Below, one piece after another: positions 17,558 through 26,782 of a stretch of 64,000 nucleotides of DNA (position 1 is its first letter; each line of letters opens with the position of its first letter). The translations under genes were made by a program, and so were the position numbers. This DNA is from Enterovirga aerilata (GTDB taxonomy: Bacteria; Pseudomonadota; Alphaproteobacteria; Rhizobiales; Beijerinckiaceae). The notes beneath the pieces are model-generated. The model did not search any database and was not told the DNA's origin. It worked only from the letters and a program-made list of their open reading frames with translations. The stretch covers positions 682,001 through 746,000 of the forward strand of contig NZ_JABEPP010000002.1 of assembly GCF_013044135.1 (NCBI RefSeq), written 5' to 3'.

Positions 17558-18520
17558 ATGAGAGCGAGAGCGCTGGCGCTCATTCTATGCGGCCTCCTCC
17601 GCACCGCCTGCGAGGCCCCGGCGCAGGGCACCGATATCCGCATCATCGCCCCTTCCGCGCCGGGGACCGGCTGGGACCAGGTCGCGCAGACCTTGCGGAT
17701 TGCGCTCGCGGAGCGCGGCGGCCTCGCGGCAGCCGTCAGCAACATACCCGGCGGCGGCGGGCTGACTGGCCTCGCGCGCTTCCTCACCACCGAATCGGAA
17801 ACGGACCTCCTCGTCACCGGCCTGACCATGCTGGATGCGAGCCTGCTCAGCCGCTCCGCGGCCGATTTCGACCGACTGACCCCCATCGCCCGGCTCAGCT
17901 CGGATTATTTCGGCATCGTCGTGCCGGCGAACTCGACCTTCAGGGCGATCCACGAGATCGGCGCCGCGCTTCTCGCCGATCCGACGAAGCTCGCCTGGGC
18001 GGGCGGGCCTAACGGCGGCGTTGATCATGTGGCCGCGATCCTGCTCGCCCGGGCGCTGGGTGTCCCGGCGCAGCACCTCAACTACGTGCCGTTCCTGACG
18101 AGCGCCGAAGCGGGCCTGGCTGCGGCCGAGGAGAAGGTCGGTGCCGCCATGCTGGCCCTGAGCGAGGTCCATGCCGAGCTCGTATCCGGCCGATTGCGGC
18201 TGCTGGCCGTGAGCTCGCCCGACCGGCTGCCGGGCTTCGATGCTCCGACGCTCACGGAATCCGGCATCCCGCTCGATTTCGCGAACTGGCGCGGCCTTGC
18301 CGCGCGGCCGGGCCTCGGCCGCGACCAGCAGCACAGGCTCACGGCGCTGATCCAGGCGGCGCTGGCCTCCCCCAGCTGGCAGGAAACCCTGAACGCCCGC
18401 AAGTGGCAGAGCGCCTTCCTTCCGCCCGAGCCCTTCCAGGCCTTCGTCCGGCAGGAGCATCAGCGGGTGAAGGAAGCGCTCAGAGCGGCCGGCCTGCTGA
18501 AGCGCGGGCCGGCGGAGTGA
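17558..18520 (+). CDS. Bug/TctC-family periplasmic solute-binding protein
   Basis: A 320-residue protein with an N-terminal export signal (about residues 1-22; a Cys at 17 could be a lipobox in a LRTAC context). The body has Bug-family features: IRIIAPSAPGTGWDQVAQTLR near the start, VSNIPGGGGLTGLARFL, the GGPNGGVDHVAAILLA block and VSSPDRLPGFDAPTLTESGIP. Bug proteins bind carboxylates such as tricarboxylates or nicotinate and usually work with TctAB membrane partners, none of which is nearby. ATG 17558 was chosen because the frame upstream lacks protein-like sequence and begins in the tRNA flank. Confidence 0.85.
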   Translation: MRARALALILCGLLRTACEAPAQGTDIRIIAPSAPGTGWDQVAQTLRIALAERGGLAAAVSNIPGGGGLTGLARFLTTESETDLLVTGLTMLDASLLSRSAADFDRLTPIARLSSDYFGIVVPANSTFRAIHEIGAALLADPTKLAWAGGPNGGVDHVAAILLARALGVPAQHLNYVPFLTSAEAGLAAAEEKVGAAMLALSEVHAELVSGRLRLLAVSSPDRLPGFDAPTLTESGIPLDFANWRGLAARPGLGRDQQHRLTALIQAALASPSWQETLNARKWQSAFLPPEPFQAFVRQEHQRVKEALRAAGLLKRGPAE

Positions 18521-18532
18521 TGCCCGCTGCGG

Positions 18533-19030
18533 CTACTGGAGCTGATGGCCCTTCTTGGCCATTTCGGCGCGCACACGCACCATCACGTATTCCGAGGCCT
18601 GCTGCGTCCAGACCTGGACGTCGTTCACGACATCCTCGACCAGCTCCGGCTGGATCTTGTTGTACTTGGCGCCGAGCGGCGTCTTGAAGAAGACCGTAAG
18701 CTCCTTCAGCTCGGGCTCGGTGAGCCACTTCGCATAGGTGCGCGACACGATATTCGTGACCTGCTGGCGCTGGAGCTGCATCTCGGGCTGCAGGCTCTTC
18801 AAGACGTCCTCCAGATCCTTGGACAGTTCCGGGCGCGCGACGTTCTGCTTGCGCACCTGGTCCGTGAAGGTCGGGATGAGCTCGTTGACCGGGTTCAGCA
18901 CGCCGATCGTATCCATGAATTCGCGCGCGGCCGCGAGATGGCTCGCGGAGGGCTCCTGCGCGCGCGCCGGGGCGAGAAAGACCGCCAGCGCCAGCAGGGC
19001 TGCCGGCGCGCGAAGAAATGCACAAACCAT
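18533..19030 (-). CDS. secreted DUF2059-family protein
   Basis: A 165-residue protein with a Sec signal (about 24 residues ending ARAQ). The mature part matches DUF2059: REFMDTIGVLNPVNELIPTF, QRQQVTNIVSRTYAKWLTEPELKELTVFFKTPLGAKYN. Such proteins are periplasmic and of unknown function. ATG 19030 begins the signal peptide; the longer open frame adds a basic, unlikely extension. It converges with the Bug-type gene, 12 bases apart, and lies 28 bases downstream of rpiA on the same strand, so it may be co-transcribed with rpiA. Confidence 0.85.
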   Translation of the reverse strand: MVCAFLRAPAALLALAVFLAPARAQEPSASHLAAAREFMDTIGVLNPVNELIPTFTDQVRKQNVARPELSKDLEDVLKSLQPEMQLQRQQVTNIVSRTYAKWLTEPELKELTVFFKTPLGAKYNKIQPELVEDVVNDVQVWTQQASEYVMVRVRAEMAKKGHQLQ

Positions 19031-19058
19031 GTGACGGGCTCTCCTTGACCTGCGCCTG

Positions 19059-19748
19059 TCAGTTTCCGGCCATCTCAATGACGCCCTCGGGCCCGCCGAT
19101 CAAGGCGAGCGAGGCCATCGCGACGAAGAGGCCGTGCTCCACGACCCCGAGGGTCGATTTCAGAACCGCGGCAAGGCCGTGCGGGTCGGGGATCTCCCCG
19201 AGCCGCAGGTCCAGTATCACGTTGCCGCCATCCGTCCGGAAGGGCTGGTCGTCGGCGGAGCGCCTGAGGCGGATATCTGCCGGAAGCTCGAGCTCGCGCA
19301 GGCAGGCCGCGATGCGCCGGCGGGTGGTCTCCAGCCCGAAAGACACCACCTCGACCGGAAGCGGGAAGCGCCCGAGCTGTGGGACGCGCTTGGACGAGTC
19401 CGCGATCACCACCATCCGGCGGCTCGCGGCCGCCACGAGCTTTTCCCGCAGGAGCGCTCCCCCTCCCCCCTTGATCAGGTTGAGCACCGGATCGAGCTCG
19501 TCCGCGCCATCCACGGTCAGGTCGAGCTCGGGCTCGTCGTCCAGCGTCGCGAGCCGAATCCCGAGCGCTTCGGCCTGCCGCCGCGTCGCTTCCGAGGTCG
19601 GCACGCCGAGGATGTCTATGCGCCGGCGCCCGAGCTCGGCGACGAACAGCGCGGCCGTGGAGCCGGTTCCCAGGCCGAGCTTCATCCCGCTCTGCACGAG
19701 ATCGCAGGCCCGCTCGGCCGCGCGCCGCTTGGCGTCGTCGGAGGTCAT
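19059..19748 (-). CDS. rpiA: ribose-5-phosphate isomerase A
   Basis: A 229-residue enzyme that interconverts ribose 5-phosphate and ribulose 5-phosphate in the pentose phosphate and Calvin-type cycles. Diagnostic parts are the phosphate loop GLGTGSTA (about residues 40-47), [23 protein letters not shown] and the C-terminal [11 protein letters not shown]. Length and motifs are normal for the family. The preceding gene on this strand, a small secreted protein, ends 10 bases before rpiA starts. Confidence 0.97.
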   Translation of the reverse strand: MTSDDAKRRAAERACDLVQSGMKLGLGTGSTAALFVAELGRRRIDILGVPTSEATRRQAEALGIRLATLDDEPELDLTVDGADELDPVLNLIKGGGGALLREKLVAAASRRMVVIADSSKRVPQLGRFPLPVEVVSFGLETTRRRIAACLRELELPADIRLRRSADDQPFRTDGGNVILDLRLGEIPDPHGLAAVLKSTLGVVEHGLFVAMASLALIGGPEGVIEMAGN

Positions 19749-19758
19749 CCCTGCAAGG

Positions 19759-20187
19759 TCAGGGCCGCTGCACGGCCGAGGTCGCCGAGGGCGCGCCTGC
19801 GGGCCGGGCCGGCGGCGGCGGGTTCGTCTGCGGCGTGCACACGACCTTCTCGTCGAACACGTAGCAGACGCTCATCTCGCCCGTGCGGTAATTGACCCGG
19901 AACACGCCGCCCTCGCGCTCGTGCCGCGAGGACACGATGCCATATTCGCCGGGCGGCTGCGGGCCCGCGCCCTCCCCCGCACCGAAGCAGAGCGTCACGC
20001 CGACCGTGCCCTCCTGCAGCCCGTACTGGCAGGAGCTGACCTCGCCCGAGTACTTGTCGACCCGGTAGATCCGGTTGAGGTCGGTCTGGGGCGCCGGAAC
20101 GAACTCGTACGTCGCGGACATGGCAGGCGCGGCGAACGCCAGCGCGAGCGCCGCCGCAGCGAGAACCCGTCTGTGATGCCCGGCCAT
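19759..20187 (-). CDS. small secreted protein of unknown function
   Basis: A 142-residue protein with a Sec signal (residues 1-24, ending AMSA). The mature part shows two short related segments, [19 protein letters not shown] and [18 protein letters not shown], each of the form aromatic-Arg-Val-x-x-x-x-Gly-Glu-x-Ser-x-Cys, suggesting a duplicated beta motif. A Pro-rich tail follows. The start at ATG 20187 begins the signal; the open frame continues far upstream as antisense shadow of the phosphatase gene. No known family is recognised. Confidence 0.7.
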   Translation of the reverse strand: MAGHHRRVLAAAALALAFAAPAMSATYEFVPAPQTDLNRIYRVDKYSGEVSSCQYGLQEGTVGVTLCFGAGEGAGPQPPGEYGIVSSRHEREGGVFRVNYRTGEMSVCYVFDEKVVCTPQTNPPPPARPAGAPSATSAVQRP

Positions 20188-20268
20188 CCACGTCTCCGCT
20201 CGAATCGGAGGCGAGATTAGCATAGCGGCCGCCTTGATCGCGTCGGGGGCGACCGCTAGCCACACGCC

Positions 20269-20949
20269 ATGCCTCGCCCCCCTATCGCCGTCTTCGATCT
20301 CGACGGCACGCTCGCCGACACCGCGCCGGACCTGATCGCCACGCTCAACGCCATCCTGGCGCGGGAAGGCGTGCCGCCGGTGCCGCTCGAAGCGGCCCGG
20401 GATCTGATCGGCGCCGGCGCCCGCGCGCTCGTGGAGCGCGGCTTCGAGGCGGCCGGGCTCGAGCTCGCGCCGGCCAAGTCGGACGCGCTCTATCGGGACT
20501 TCCTCGCGCATTACGCCGAGAATCTCTGCGTCGAGAGCCGGCTCTTCCCCGGCGTGTCCGACGCCCTGGAGCGGCTCGCGGCGGAGGGATTCCGGCTCGC
20601 GGTCTGCACCAACAAGGTCGAGCTGCTGTCGCGCCGGCTGCTGGAGGGACTGGGTGCGGCGGAGCGCTTCGTCGCGATCTGCGGCCGCGACACCTTCCCC
20701 TACTTCAAGCCGGACCCGCGGCATCTGACGCTGACGATCGAGCAGGCAGGCGGCGATCCGGCCCGCGCCGTCATGGTTGGGGATTCCCAGACCGACATCT
20801 CGACCGCCAAGGCGGCCGGGATTCCGGTCGTCGGCGTGACCTTCGGCTACACGGACACGCCGGTGCGCGAACTCGGACCGGATGCAGTGATCGACCGTTT
20901 CGAGGAGCTGCCCGCGGCAGTTGCGGCCATCGCGGCCGGCTGGCGCTGA
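20269..20949 (+). CDS. gph: phosphoglycolate phosphatase (HAD hydrolase)
   Basis: A 226-residue HAD-superfamily phosphatase. The nucleophile motif is FDLDGTLADTAPDL near residue 10, followed by motif II with CTNKVE, motif III lysine in YFKPDPRHL and the metal-binding MVGDSQTDISTAKAAG. This pattern is typical of Gph, which removes 2-phosphoglycolate produced by DNA repair or Rubisco oxygenation. The start is ATG 20269. It converges with the tRNA-Val gene, ending 6 bases away. Confidence 0.9.
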   Translation: MPRPPIAVFDLDGTLADTAPDLIATLNAILAREGVPPVPLEAARDLIGAGARALVERGFEAAGLELAPAKSDALYRDFLAHYAENLCVESRLFPGVSDALERLAAEGFRLAVCTNKVELLSRRLLEGLGAAERFVAICGRDTFPYFKPDPRHLTLTIEQAGGDPARAVMVGDSQTDISTAKAAGIPVVGVTFGYTDTPVRELGPDAVIDRFEELPAAVAAIAAGWR

Positions 20950-20955
20950 TCCGGG

Positions 20956-21030
20956 TGGTGGGCGCGACAGGGATTGAACCTGTGACCCTTCGCGTGTGAA
21001 GCGAATGCTCTCCCGCTGAGCTACGCGCCC
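20956..21030 (-). tRNA. tRNA-Val (anticodon CAC)
   Basis: A complete 75-base cloverleaf on the minus strand: acceptor GGGCGCG pairs with CGCGCCC, discriminator A and an encoded CCA at 20958-20956. The anticodon arm CGCTTCACACGCG gives CAC, reading GTG. The T arm holds GGTTCAATCC. There is no mobile gene beside it. Confidence 0.97.
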
Positions 21031-21223
21031 GAACCCGAGGCGGCTTCCTAGGTCGCCATGCGAGCGGCGTCAAGGAATGGCAGCTCGCGGGGAAAAAATG
21101 CGGCCGTCCGGAATGGTGGCGGATTAACGTCAATTTTGCGGCGCACTAGATCGGTGGCCCGCTCTATGCCTTGGTGGAACGGTGTACGGCTTTCGGCCGA
21201 TAGAGCGTCCCGAAGAGGATCAC

Positions 21224-21802
21224 ATGCGTCGCTTATCCGTGTCCGTGGCGGGGCTCGCCTGCGCCGCCGCGCTCTCCACCTCGGCGCTCGCCGCCTGGGA
21301 TATCGACCCCTTCACCCGCCAGCCGGTCGGCCCCGCGCATGGCATGGTTCCGCAGGCCGCGGCGATCCCGCGCGAGGTGGTCGCGTTCCGCAGCCGCTAT
21401 GCGCCCGGCACGGTGGTGGTCTCGACCTCCGAGCGCCGGCTCTACTACGTGCTCGGCAACGGCCAGGCAATCCGCTACGGCGTCGGCGTCGGCAGGCCGG
21501 GCTTCACCTGGGCCGGCACGAAGGCGGTCACCATGAAGCGCGAATGGCCGGATTGGCGCCCGCCGGCGCAGATGCTGCGCCGCCGTCCCGACCTGCCGCG
21601 CTATATGAAGGGCGGGCTCGACAACCCGCTCGGCGCCCGCGCGCTCTATCTCGGCGGGTCGCTCTACCGGATCCACGGGTCGAACGAGCCCGAATCCATC
21701 GGCCAGGCCGTCTCGTCGGGCTGCATCCGCATGCTGAACGAGGACGTGGTCGACCTCTACCAGCGCGTCCGGGTCGGCACGCGCGTGGTGGTGGTCCGCT
21801 GA
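21224..21802 (+). CDS. L,D-transpeptidase (YkuD/ErfK family)
   Basis: A 192-residue periplasmic enzyme with a Sec signal (about residues 1-22). The catalytic YkuD motif is HGSNEPESIGQAVSSGCIRMLNEDV, with the nucleophilic Cys at residue 167 and a His 16 residues earlier. It forms 3-3 cross-links in peptidoglycan or links lipoproteins to it. ATG 21224 was chosen because it opens the signal peptide, while the upstream extension overlaps the tRNA flank. It stands alone, convergent with the alcohol dehydrogenase gene. Confidence 0.93.
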   Translation: MRRLSVSVAGLACAAALSTSALAAWDIDPFTRQPVGPAHGMVPQAAAIPREVVAFRSRYAPGTVVVSTSERRLYYVLGNGQAIRYGVGVGRPGFTWAGTKAVTMKREWPDWRPPAQMLRRRPDLPRYMKGGLDNPLGARALYLGGSLYRIHGSNEPESIGQAVSSGCIRMLNEDVVDLYQRVRVGTRVVVVR

Positions 21803-21844
21803 GCATGACCGCCTCGGCCCGCTCCGCTCCGGCGGCGGGCCGCC

Positions 21845-22897
21845 TCACGGGGCCATGACGGTGCGCCCGACGATCCGGCCGGCTTCGAGATCGGCCAGGA
21901 TCGCGTTCACCTCGGCCATCGGCCGGGTGCGCACGGGCACGCTCCTGACTTTGCGCGCCTGCATGATCCCCACGAGCTCGCGCAGCTCCTCGAGCGAGCC
22001 GACATAGGAGCCGCGGATCGTGATCTGCCGCAGCGGCAGCAAAGCGGTCGAGATCGGCAGCTCGCCGCCATAGAGGCCGACCGAGACCACCGTCCCGCCG
22101 AGGTCGACCGCCTCCATGGCGAGGCGCAGCGTCTCGGGGGAACCGACGAAGTCGATCGCGGCCCGGGGCGGACGCCCGCCTGCGGTCTCCAGGATCTCCG
22201 CCCGGCCCTCCGGCCCGGAGGCGTCGAGCGCCGCATGCGCGCCCTGCGCCAGCGCCGCCTCCCGCTTCGCCGCTCCGACATCGGATACGATCACCCGGGC
22301 AGGCGTGACAGCCCCAGCCAGGCCCACGCAGGCGAGCCCGACACCGCCCGCCCCGATCACGAGCAGGCTGTCCTCCGCCGTCATGCGGGGCAGCTTCTTC
22401 AGCGCGCTATAGGCGGTCAGCCCCGAACAGGCGCAGGTGGCGGCGAGCCCGGGCTCGAGATCGCCGTAGGGCACGATGTAGCGGCCATGCGGCACCAGGA
22501 CATGGTCGCTGTAGCCGCCGTCCCGCCGCGTGCCGATGGTGCGCGGCTTCGGGCAGCGCAGCTCCTCGCCCGCATCGCAGGCCGGGCAGGAGCCGCAACC
22601 GATCCAGGGATGCACGATGCCCTTCCGGCCGATGGCGGCGCGATCGCCGTCCGGGCCGACCGCGATCACCTCGCCCACGATCTCGTGGCCGAGCGTGAAA
22701 GGGAGCGTCATACGCTGCGTCATCTCGAAACGTTTGCCGCCCCCCAGATCGAAATAGCCGTGCCAGATATGGAGATCGGAATGGCAGACCCCGGCCCGCT
22801 CGATCCGCACCAGCACCTCCGTGCCCTGCGGCTCCGGTTCCGCCGTGCAGCGGAGCTCGAGCGGTCGGCCGAAGGCGGTGATCTGGTAGCTCTTCAT
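21845..22897 (-). CDS. zinc-dependent medium-chain alcohol dehydrogenase
   Basis: A 350-residue MDR-family NAD(P)-dependent dehydrogenase. Catalytic zinc ligands appear in GVCHSDLH and GHEIVGEV, the structural zinc in CGSCPACDAGEELRC, and the Rossmann nucleotide loop in VIGAGGVGLACVGLAG. The substrate is not evident; length and zinc motifs fit a general primary/secondary alcohol dehydrogenase. The start at ATG 22897 has TCCTCC (GGAGGA on this strand) 3-8 bases upstream; a longer open frame has no supporting site. Confidence 0.9.
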   Translation of the reverse strand: MKSYQITAFGRPLELRCTAEPEPQGTEVLVRIERAGVCHSDLHIWHGYFDLGGGKRFEMTQRMTLPFTLGHEIVGEVIAVGPDGDRAAIGRKGIVHPWIGCGSCPACDAGEELRCPKPRTIGTRRDGGYSDHVLVPHGRYIVPYGDLEPGLAATCACSGLTAYSALKKLPRMTAEDSLLVIGAGGVGLACVGLAGAVTPARVIVSDVGAAKREAALAQGAHAALDASGPEGRAEILETAGGRPPRAAIDFVGSPETLRLAMEAVDLGGTVVSVGLYGGELPISTALLPLRQITIRGSYVGSLEELRELVGIMQARKVRSVPVRTRPMAEVNAILADLEAGRIVGRTVMAP

Positions 22898-23343
22898 CTG
22901 TCCTCCCATGGCGGCCCGCAGGCCGCGTCGCGGCTCTGCGGCCGGACCGCGCGATGGTTCCCGGGGAGAATCGGGAGTCAAGCGCCGGGATGCCGCGACC
23001 CTCATCCCCGCCGAGCGGGCCAGACCCGATGCCGCTTGGGGGCTCCCGGCCCGTCGTTAAGCTTTCCGGCGGACCGCAGAGGCAGGGCCTGGGGCCCAGA
23101 TGGTATGCTCCGGCCCCTTGCGGCGGAACTGGGGAGCACGTCGCCGAGCTTGCGCAACGCGCTCCGCCCGGACCGTCCCTAGCCCGGGAGACGTTTGCTG
23201 GCGGGACCGGAACATCCGGCCATAGTATCGACGCATAGCGGACGGAGAGGACGCGGGCGAAACCGATGATCCGCCCCAGCCATTCTGAACCGCGCCCCTG
23301 CCGGGCACATCGCCGCGTTTCGACGAAGAGGGTCAGCCAACAC
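22898..23343. other. divergent intergenic region without a recognised gene
   Basis: This 446-base stretch separates the leftward alcohol dehydrogenase from the rightward DUF2147 gene and should hold both promoters. Open frames occur on both strands but their sequences are Arg/Pro/Gly-rich and look like random high-GC frames. I see no tRNA, repeat or clear regulatory motif. Confidence 0.4.
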
Positions 23344-23937
23344 ATGATGGTCAAAACCCCAGCCGCCCTGTTCGGGCTCGCCGCCGGTCTCCTCGCGGCC
23401 TGCCCGTCTTCTGCCGCGCCTGCCCGCGACCCGAGCGGTACCTGGCTGACGGAGGACGAGCGGGCGCGGATCCGCGTCGAGAAATGCGGCCCGACCCAGG
23501 AGAACCTGTGCGGGTACGTCGTCTGGATGAAGCCCCAGGAGGGCGAGGACCCGTCCGCGAAGCGCGACAGCAAGAATCCGGATCCGCGCAAGCGGAACCG
23601 CCCCGTTCTGGGCCACCAGTTGATGATGGGCCTGACCCTGAACGACGAGGGCCGGTATGTCGGCAAGATCTACAACAACGAGGACGGCAAGAGCTACGAC
23701 GTGACGGTCTGGTCGGAGCAGCCGGGCACCCTGAACGTCCGCGGCTGCCTCATCGCGTTCCTGTGCAGCACGCAGATCTGGACGCGCACCAACAGCGTGC
23801 TTCCCGGCCAGCTCGCCGGAGCGACGGGCACCCCCGGCGGGCCGACGCCCGATCCCGAATGGGCTTCCCGTCCGCCGGTCACGCCGGCGAGCGCCGCGCC
23901 GGCCCAGCGCCGCGAACAGCCGCGGCCGAAGCCCTGA
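23344..23937 (+). CDS. secreted DUF2147-family protein
   Basis: A 197-residue protein with a Sec signal (about residues 1-24). The DUF2147 domain, a lipocalin-like beta fold, is seen from PSGTWLTEDERARIRVEKCG through YVVWMKP, DPRKRNRPVLGHQLMMGL, YVGKIYNNEDGKSYDVTV and NVRGCLIAFLCSTQIWTR. The C-terminal 40 residues are Pro/Ala-rich and probably disordered. ATG 23344 opens the signal (ATG 23347 is equally possible). Function of the family is unknown. Confidence 0.87.
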   Translation: MMVKTPAALFGLAAGLLAACPSSAAPARDPSGTWLTEDERARIRVEKCGPTQENLCGYVVWMKPQEGEDPSAKRDSKNPDPRKRNRPVLGHQLMMGLTLNDEGRYVGKIYNNEDGKSYDVTVWSEQPGTLNVRGCLIAFLCSTQIWTRTNSVLPGQLAGATGTPGGPTPDPEWASRPPVTPASAAPAQRREQPRPKP

Positions 23938-23958
23938 TCCCCAACCATCGCGCGACCG

Positions 23959-23979
23959 GCGCCCGCGGCCTGCGGGCGC
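23959..23979 (+). terminator. hairpin downstream of the DUF2147 gene
   Basis: Perfect 8-bp arms GCGCCCGC (23959-23966) and GCGGGCGC (23972-23979) around a 5-base loop lie 22 bases after the stop codon. There is no T-run after the stem, so it may act as a weak or factor-assisted terminator, or only stabilise the transcript. Confidence 0.4.
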
Positions 23980-24060
23980 TCATCCCCGGACGCGCTTGAC
24001 TTCGCGCAGGCCTCCACCCTGAAAGGGGCGCGGCGACTGGAAGGCGCGGAAAGGCAGACA

Positions 24061-26718
24061 TTGAAAGCGCAACCGACACGCGGCAAGCCGGATCCGCTTG
24101 GCGCGAAGCGGCGCGACCCGAGCTTCCTGGCGGAGCTCCTCGTCCACGGCTCGATCCGCCAGCCCTGGATCGTGGTGGTCGCAGCCACGATCCTCACGCT
24201 GATCGGCCTCTACGTCTCGGTCACCCGCTTCGCGATCACGACCGAGACGGACCAGCTGCTGCAATCGGACGCCGCGTGGAGCCGCGACAAGAGCGAGTTC
24301 CAGGCCGCCTTCCCGCACCTCTCGAAGGTCATCCTGGCCGTCGTCGACGGCGAGACGCCCGAGCTCGCCGAAAGCGCAGCCGCGCGGCTGACCGCCGCGC
24401 TCGCCGAAAAGCCCGGCCCCAATATCAGGAAGGTGTGGCGGCCCGACGGTGGCCCCTATTTCGAGAAGAACGGCCTCCTGCTCCTCCCCCTGGAGGACCT
24501 GAAGCGGACCCTTGCCCAGATCGGCGAGCAGGCGCCGGTACTGTCGGCACTGGCCGGCGATCCGACCCTGCGGGGTCTCGCGCGGCTGATCCAGCTCGGG
24601 GCCGGGCAAGGTGCGCTCGGCGAGAACGCGTCCCTCGTGGACCAGCTCAACGGCGTCGTCGAGCGCGTCCTCGCCGGGCAGCCCGCCCGCCTGTCCTGGC
24701 GGCAGCTCATGTCAGGCGGACGGGCGCCGGACCCGCACCAGCTGCGCAAGTTCGTCCTCGTCGAGCCGATCCTCGACTACGAGGCGCTGCAGCCGGGCGA
24801 GGCCGCGACCACCCGGATCAGGCAGGCGGCGGCCGAGCTCGGCCTTGCGCAGCAGAACGGGGTGCGGGTCAGGCTGACGGGCCAGCCGCCCCTGGCGGAC
24901 GAGGAGTTCGGAACCGTCCGTGACGGCGCGCCGGTCCATCTCGGGCTGACGATCGTCGCGATCGCCGTGATCCTCTACCTGGCGCTGCGATCGGGGCGCC
25001 TGATCTTCGCCGTGCTCGCGACCACGATGGCCGGGCTCATCATCACCGTGGGCGCCGGCCTGCTGCTGGTCGGGCGATTCAACGTCATCTCCGTTGCGGT
25101 GGCCGCGCTCTTCCTCGGCCTGGGCGTCGATTTCAGCATCCAGGTCGCGGTCCGCTACCGCGACGAGCGCCACAAGCTGCACGAGCTCAGGACCGCGATC
25201 CTTGCCACCGCCCGGGGGATGGGCTGGTCCCTGACGCTCGCGGCCATGTCATTGCTCGTCGGCTTCTTCTCCTTCCTGCCGACCGCCTTCACGGGCGTCT
25301 CAGAGCTGGGTCTGATCACGGGCGTCGGCATGATCATCGCCTTCGTGGCGAGCCTGACGCTGCTGCCTGCGCTCATCGCGCTCCTGCCGCCGCCGCCCGA
25401 GCCGGAGACGATCGAGATACCGGCGCTCGCCAGGATCGATCATTGGATCCTCGCGAACCGCAAGCTCGTCATCATCGCGTCGACCGCGATCGTGGTGCTC
25501 GGCCTGCCTTTCCTGTTGAAGCTCGAATTCGACGCGAACCCGATGCACCTGCGGAGCGAGAAGACGGAGGCCGTCGCGACCTTCCTCGATCTCACCCGCA
25601 CCCCAGGCATGACGCCGAACACGATCAGCGTGCTCGCGCCGTCGCTGGAGACGGCGCGCCCGCTCGCGGCGAGGCTCGCCGCGCTGCCGGAGGTCGCTCG
25701 GGTCGCAACCGTGCTCACCTTCGTCCCGGACAACCAGGACGAGAAGCTCCGCCTGGTCCGGGAGACCGCGGAAGAGCTGGCCGACGTCATCGGCGATCGC
25801 CCGCCCGCGCCGCCGCCGACCGATGCCGAGCTCGTCCAGGCGCTCCGCCGAGCCGCAGACAGCCTGCAGGCGCCGGCCGCCTCGTCCGGCCCTCAGGGGG
25901 AGGTGCTGCGCAGGTTGGGGCAGAGCTTCGCGCGGCTCGCGGAGGCGCCACCCGATCGCCGGACGGCGGCTCAGGAGGCCATCGCGGGAGGACTTCCGCC
26001 TCTGCTCGCCGGCCTGCGCACCGCCCTGACGCCGGATCGCGTCACGCTCGCGGAACTGCCCCAGCACCTGCGGGACGACTGGATCTCCCGCGACGGCCGC
26101 GCGCGAATCGAGGTTTCCCCGAAGGGCGACGCGAACGACAACGCCGTGCTCGAGCAGTTCACCGCCGCCGTGGAGCGGGTCGCGCCGAACCTGTCCGGCG
26201 GTCCCGTGGACATCGTCGAATCCGGCAAGGTGATCGCGCGCGCCTTCATGATCGCGGCCATCCTCGCCCTGATCGGCGTGTTCGGGATCCTGACGCTCGC
26301 GCTCCGTCACCCACGGGACGTGGCGCTGACGCTCGGTCCCCTTGTGGTCGCCACCATCATGACGCTCGAGACGGCCCAGCTCATCGGCATGCCGCTGAAC
26401 CTCGCCAACGTCATCGCGCTGCCGCTGATGCTCGCGGTCGGGGTCGCCTTCCACATCTACTACATGGTCGCCTGGCGGGACGGGCTCGCCGACATGCTGG
26501 CCTCCAGCCTGACGCGCGCCATCTTCTTCTCCTCGCTGACGACGGGCATCGCCTTCGGCAGCCTGTGGCTCTCGAACCATCCCGGCACGGCGAGCATGGG
26601 CAAGCTTCTCACGATCTCGCTCTTCTTCACGCTGCTCGCGGCCTTCATCATGGTGCCGGCCTTCCTCGGGCCGCCGCGTACGCATCCCGACGCGCAGGAG
26701 CCTGACCGGAAGGCCTGA
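24061..26718 (+). CDS. hpnN: hopanoid transporter of the MMPL/RND family
   Basis: An 885-residue RND-type transporter with two MMPL halves. A single N-terminal helix (about 35-53) is followed by a large periplasmic loop, then a cluster of helices (about 290-445), a second lone helix (about 470-490), another loop and a final helix cluster (about 720-870). Conserved GVDFSIQVAVRYRDE and VGVAFHIYYMVAWRDG blocks fit HpnN, which moves hopanoids to the outer membrane in Rhodopseudomonas palustris. The adjacent hopanoid methylase gene supports this. The start is a TTG at 24061, which keeps the N-terminal segment; no closer ATG fits. Confidence 0.87.
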   Translation: MKAQPTRGKPDPLGAKRRDPSFLAELLVHGSIRQPWIVVVAATILTLIGLYVSVTRFAITTETDQLLQSDAAWSRDKSEFQAAFPHLSKVILAVVDGETPELAESAAARLTAALAEKPGPNIRKVWRPDGGPYFEKNGLLLLPLEDLKRTLAQIGEQAPVLSALAGDPTLRGLARLIQLGAGQGALGENASLVDQLNGVVERVLAGQPARLSWRQLMSGGRAPDPHQLRKFVLVEPILDYEALQPGEAATTRIRQAAAELGLAQQNGVRVRLTGQPPLADEEFGTVRDGAPVHLGLTIVAIAVILYLALRSGRLIFAVLATTMAGLIITVGAGLLLVGRFNVISVAVAALFLGLGVDFSIQVAVRYRDERHKLHELRTAILATARGMGWSLTLAAMSLLVGFFSFLPTAFTGVSELGLITGVGMIIAFVASLTLLPALIALLPPPPEPETIEIPALARIDHWILANRKLVIIASTAIVVLGLPFLLKLEFDANPMHLRSEKTEAVATFLDLTRTPGMTPNTISVLAPSLETARPLAARLAALPEVARVATVLTFVPDNQDEKLRLVRETAEELADVIGDRPPAPPPTDAELVQALRRAADSLQAPAASSGPQGEVLRRLGQSFARLAEAPPDRRTAAQEAIAGGLPPLLAGLRTALTPDRVTLAELPQHLRDDWISRDGRARIEVSPKGDANDNAVLEQFTAAVERVAPNLSGGPVDIVESGKVIARAFMIAAILALIGVFGILTLALRHPRDVALTLGPLVVATIMTLETAQLIGMPLNLANVIALPLMLAVGVAFHIYYMVAWRDGLADMLASSLTRAIFFSSLTTGIAFGSLWLSNHPGTASMGKLLTISLFFTLLAAFIMVPAFLGPPRTHPDAQEPDRKA

Positions 26719-26782
26719 CGAAGCCGCCTCGACGCGGCCACGCCGACCGGGCTAGACTCGCATATCCGAGAGGAGCGATCGA

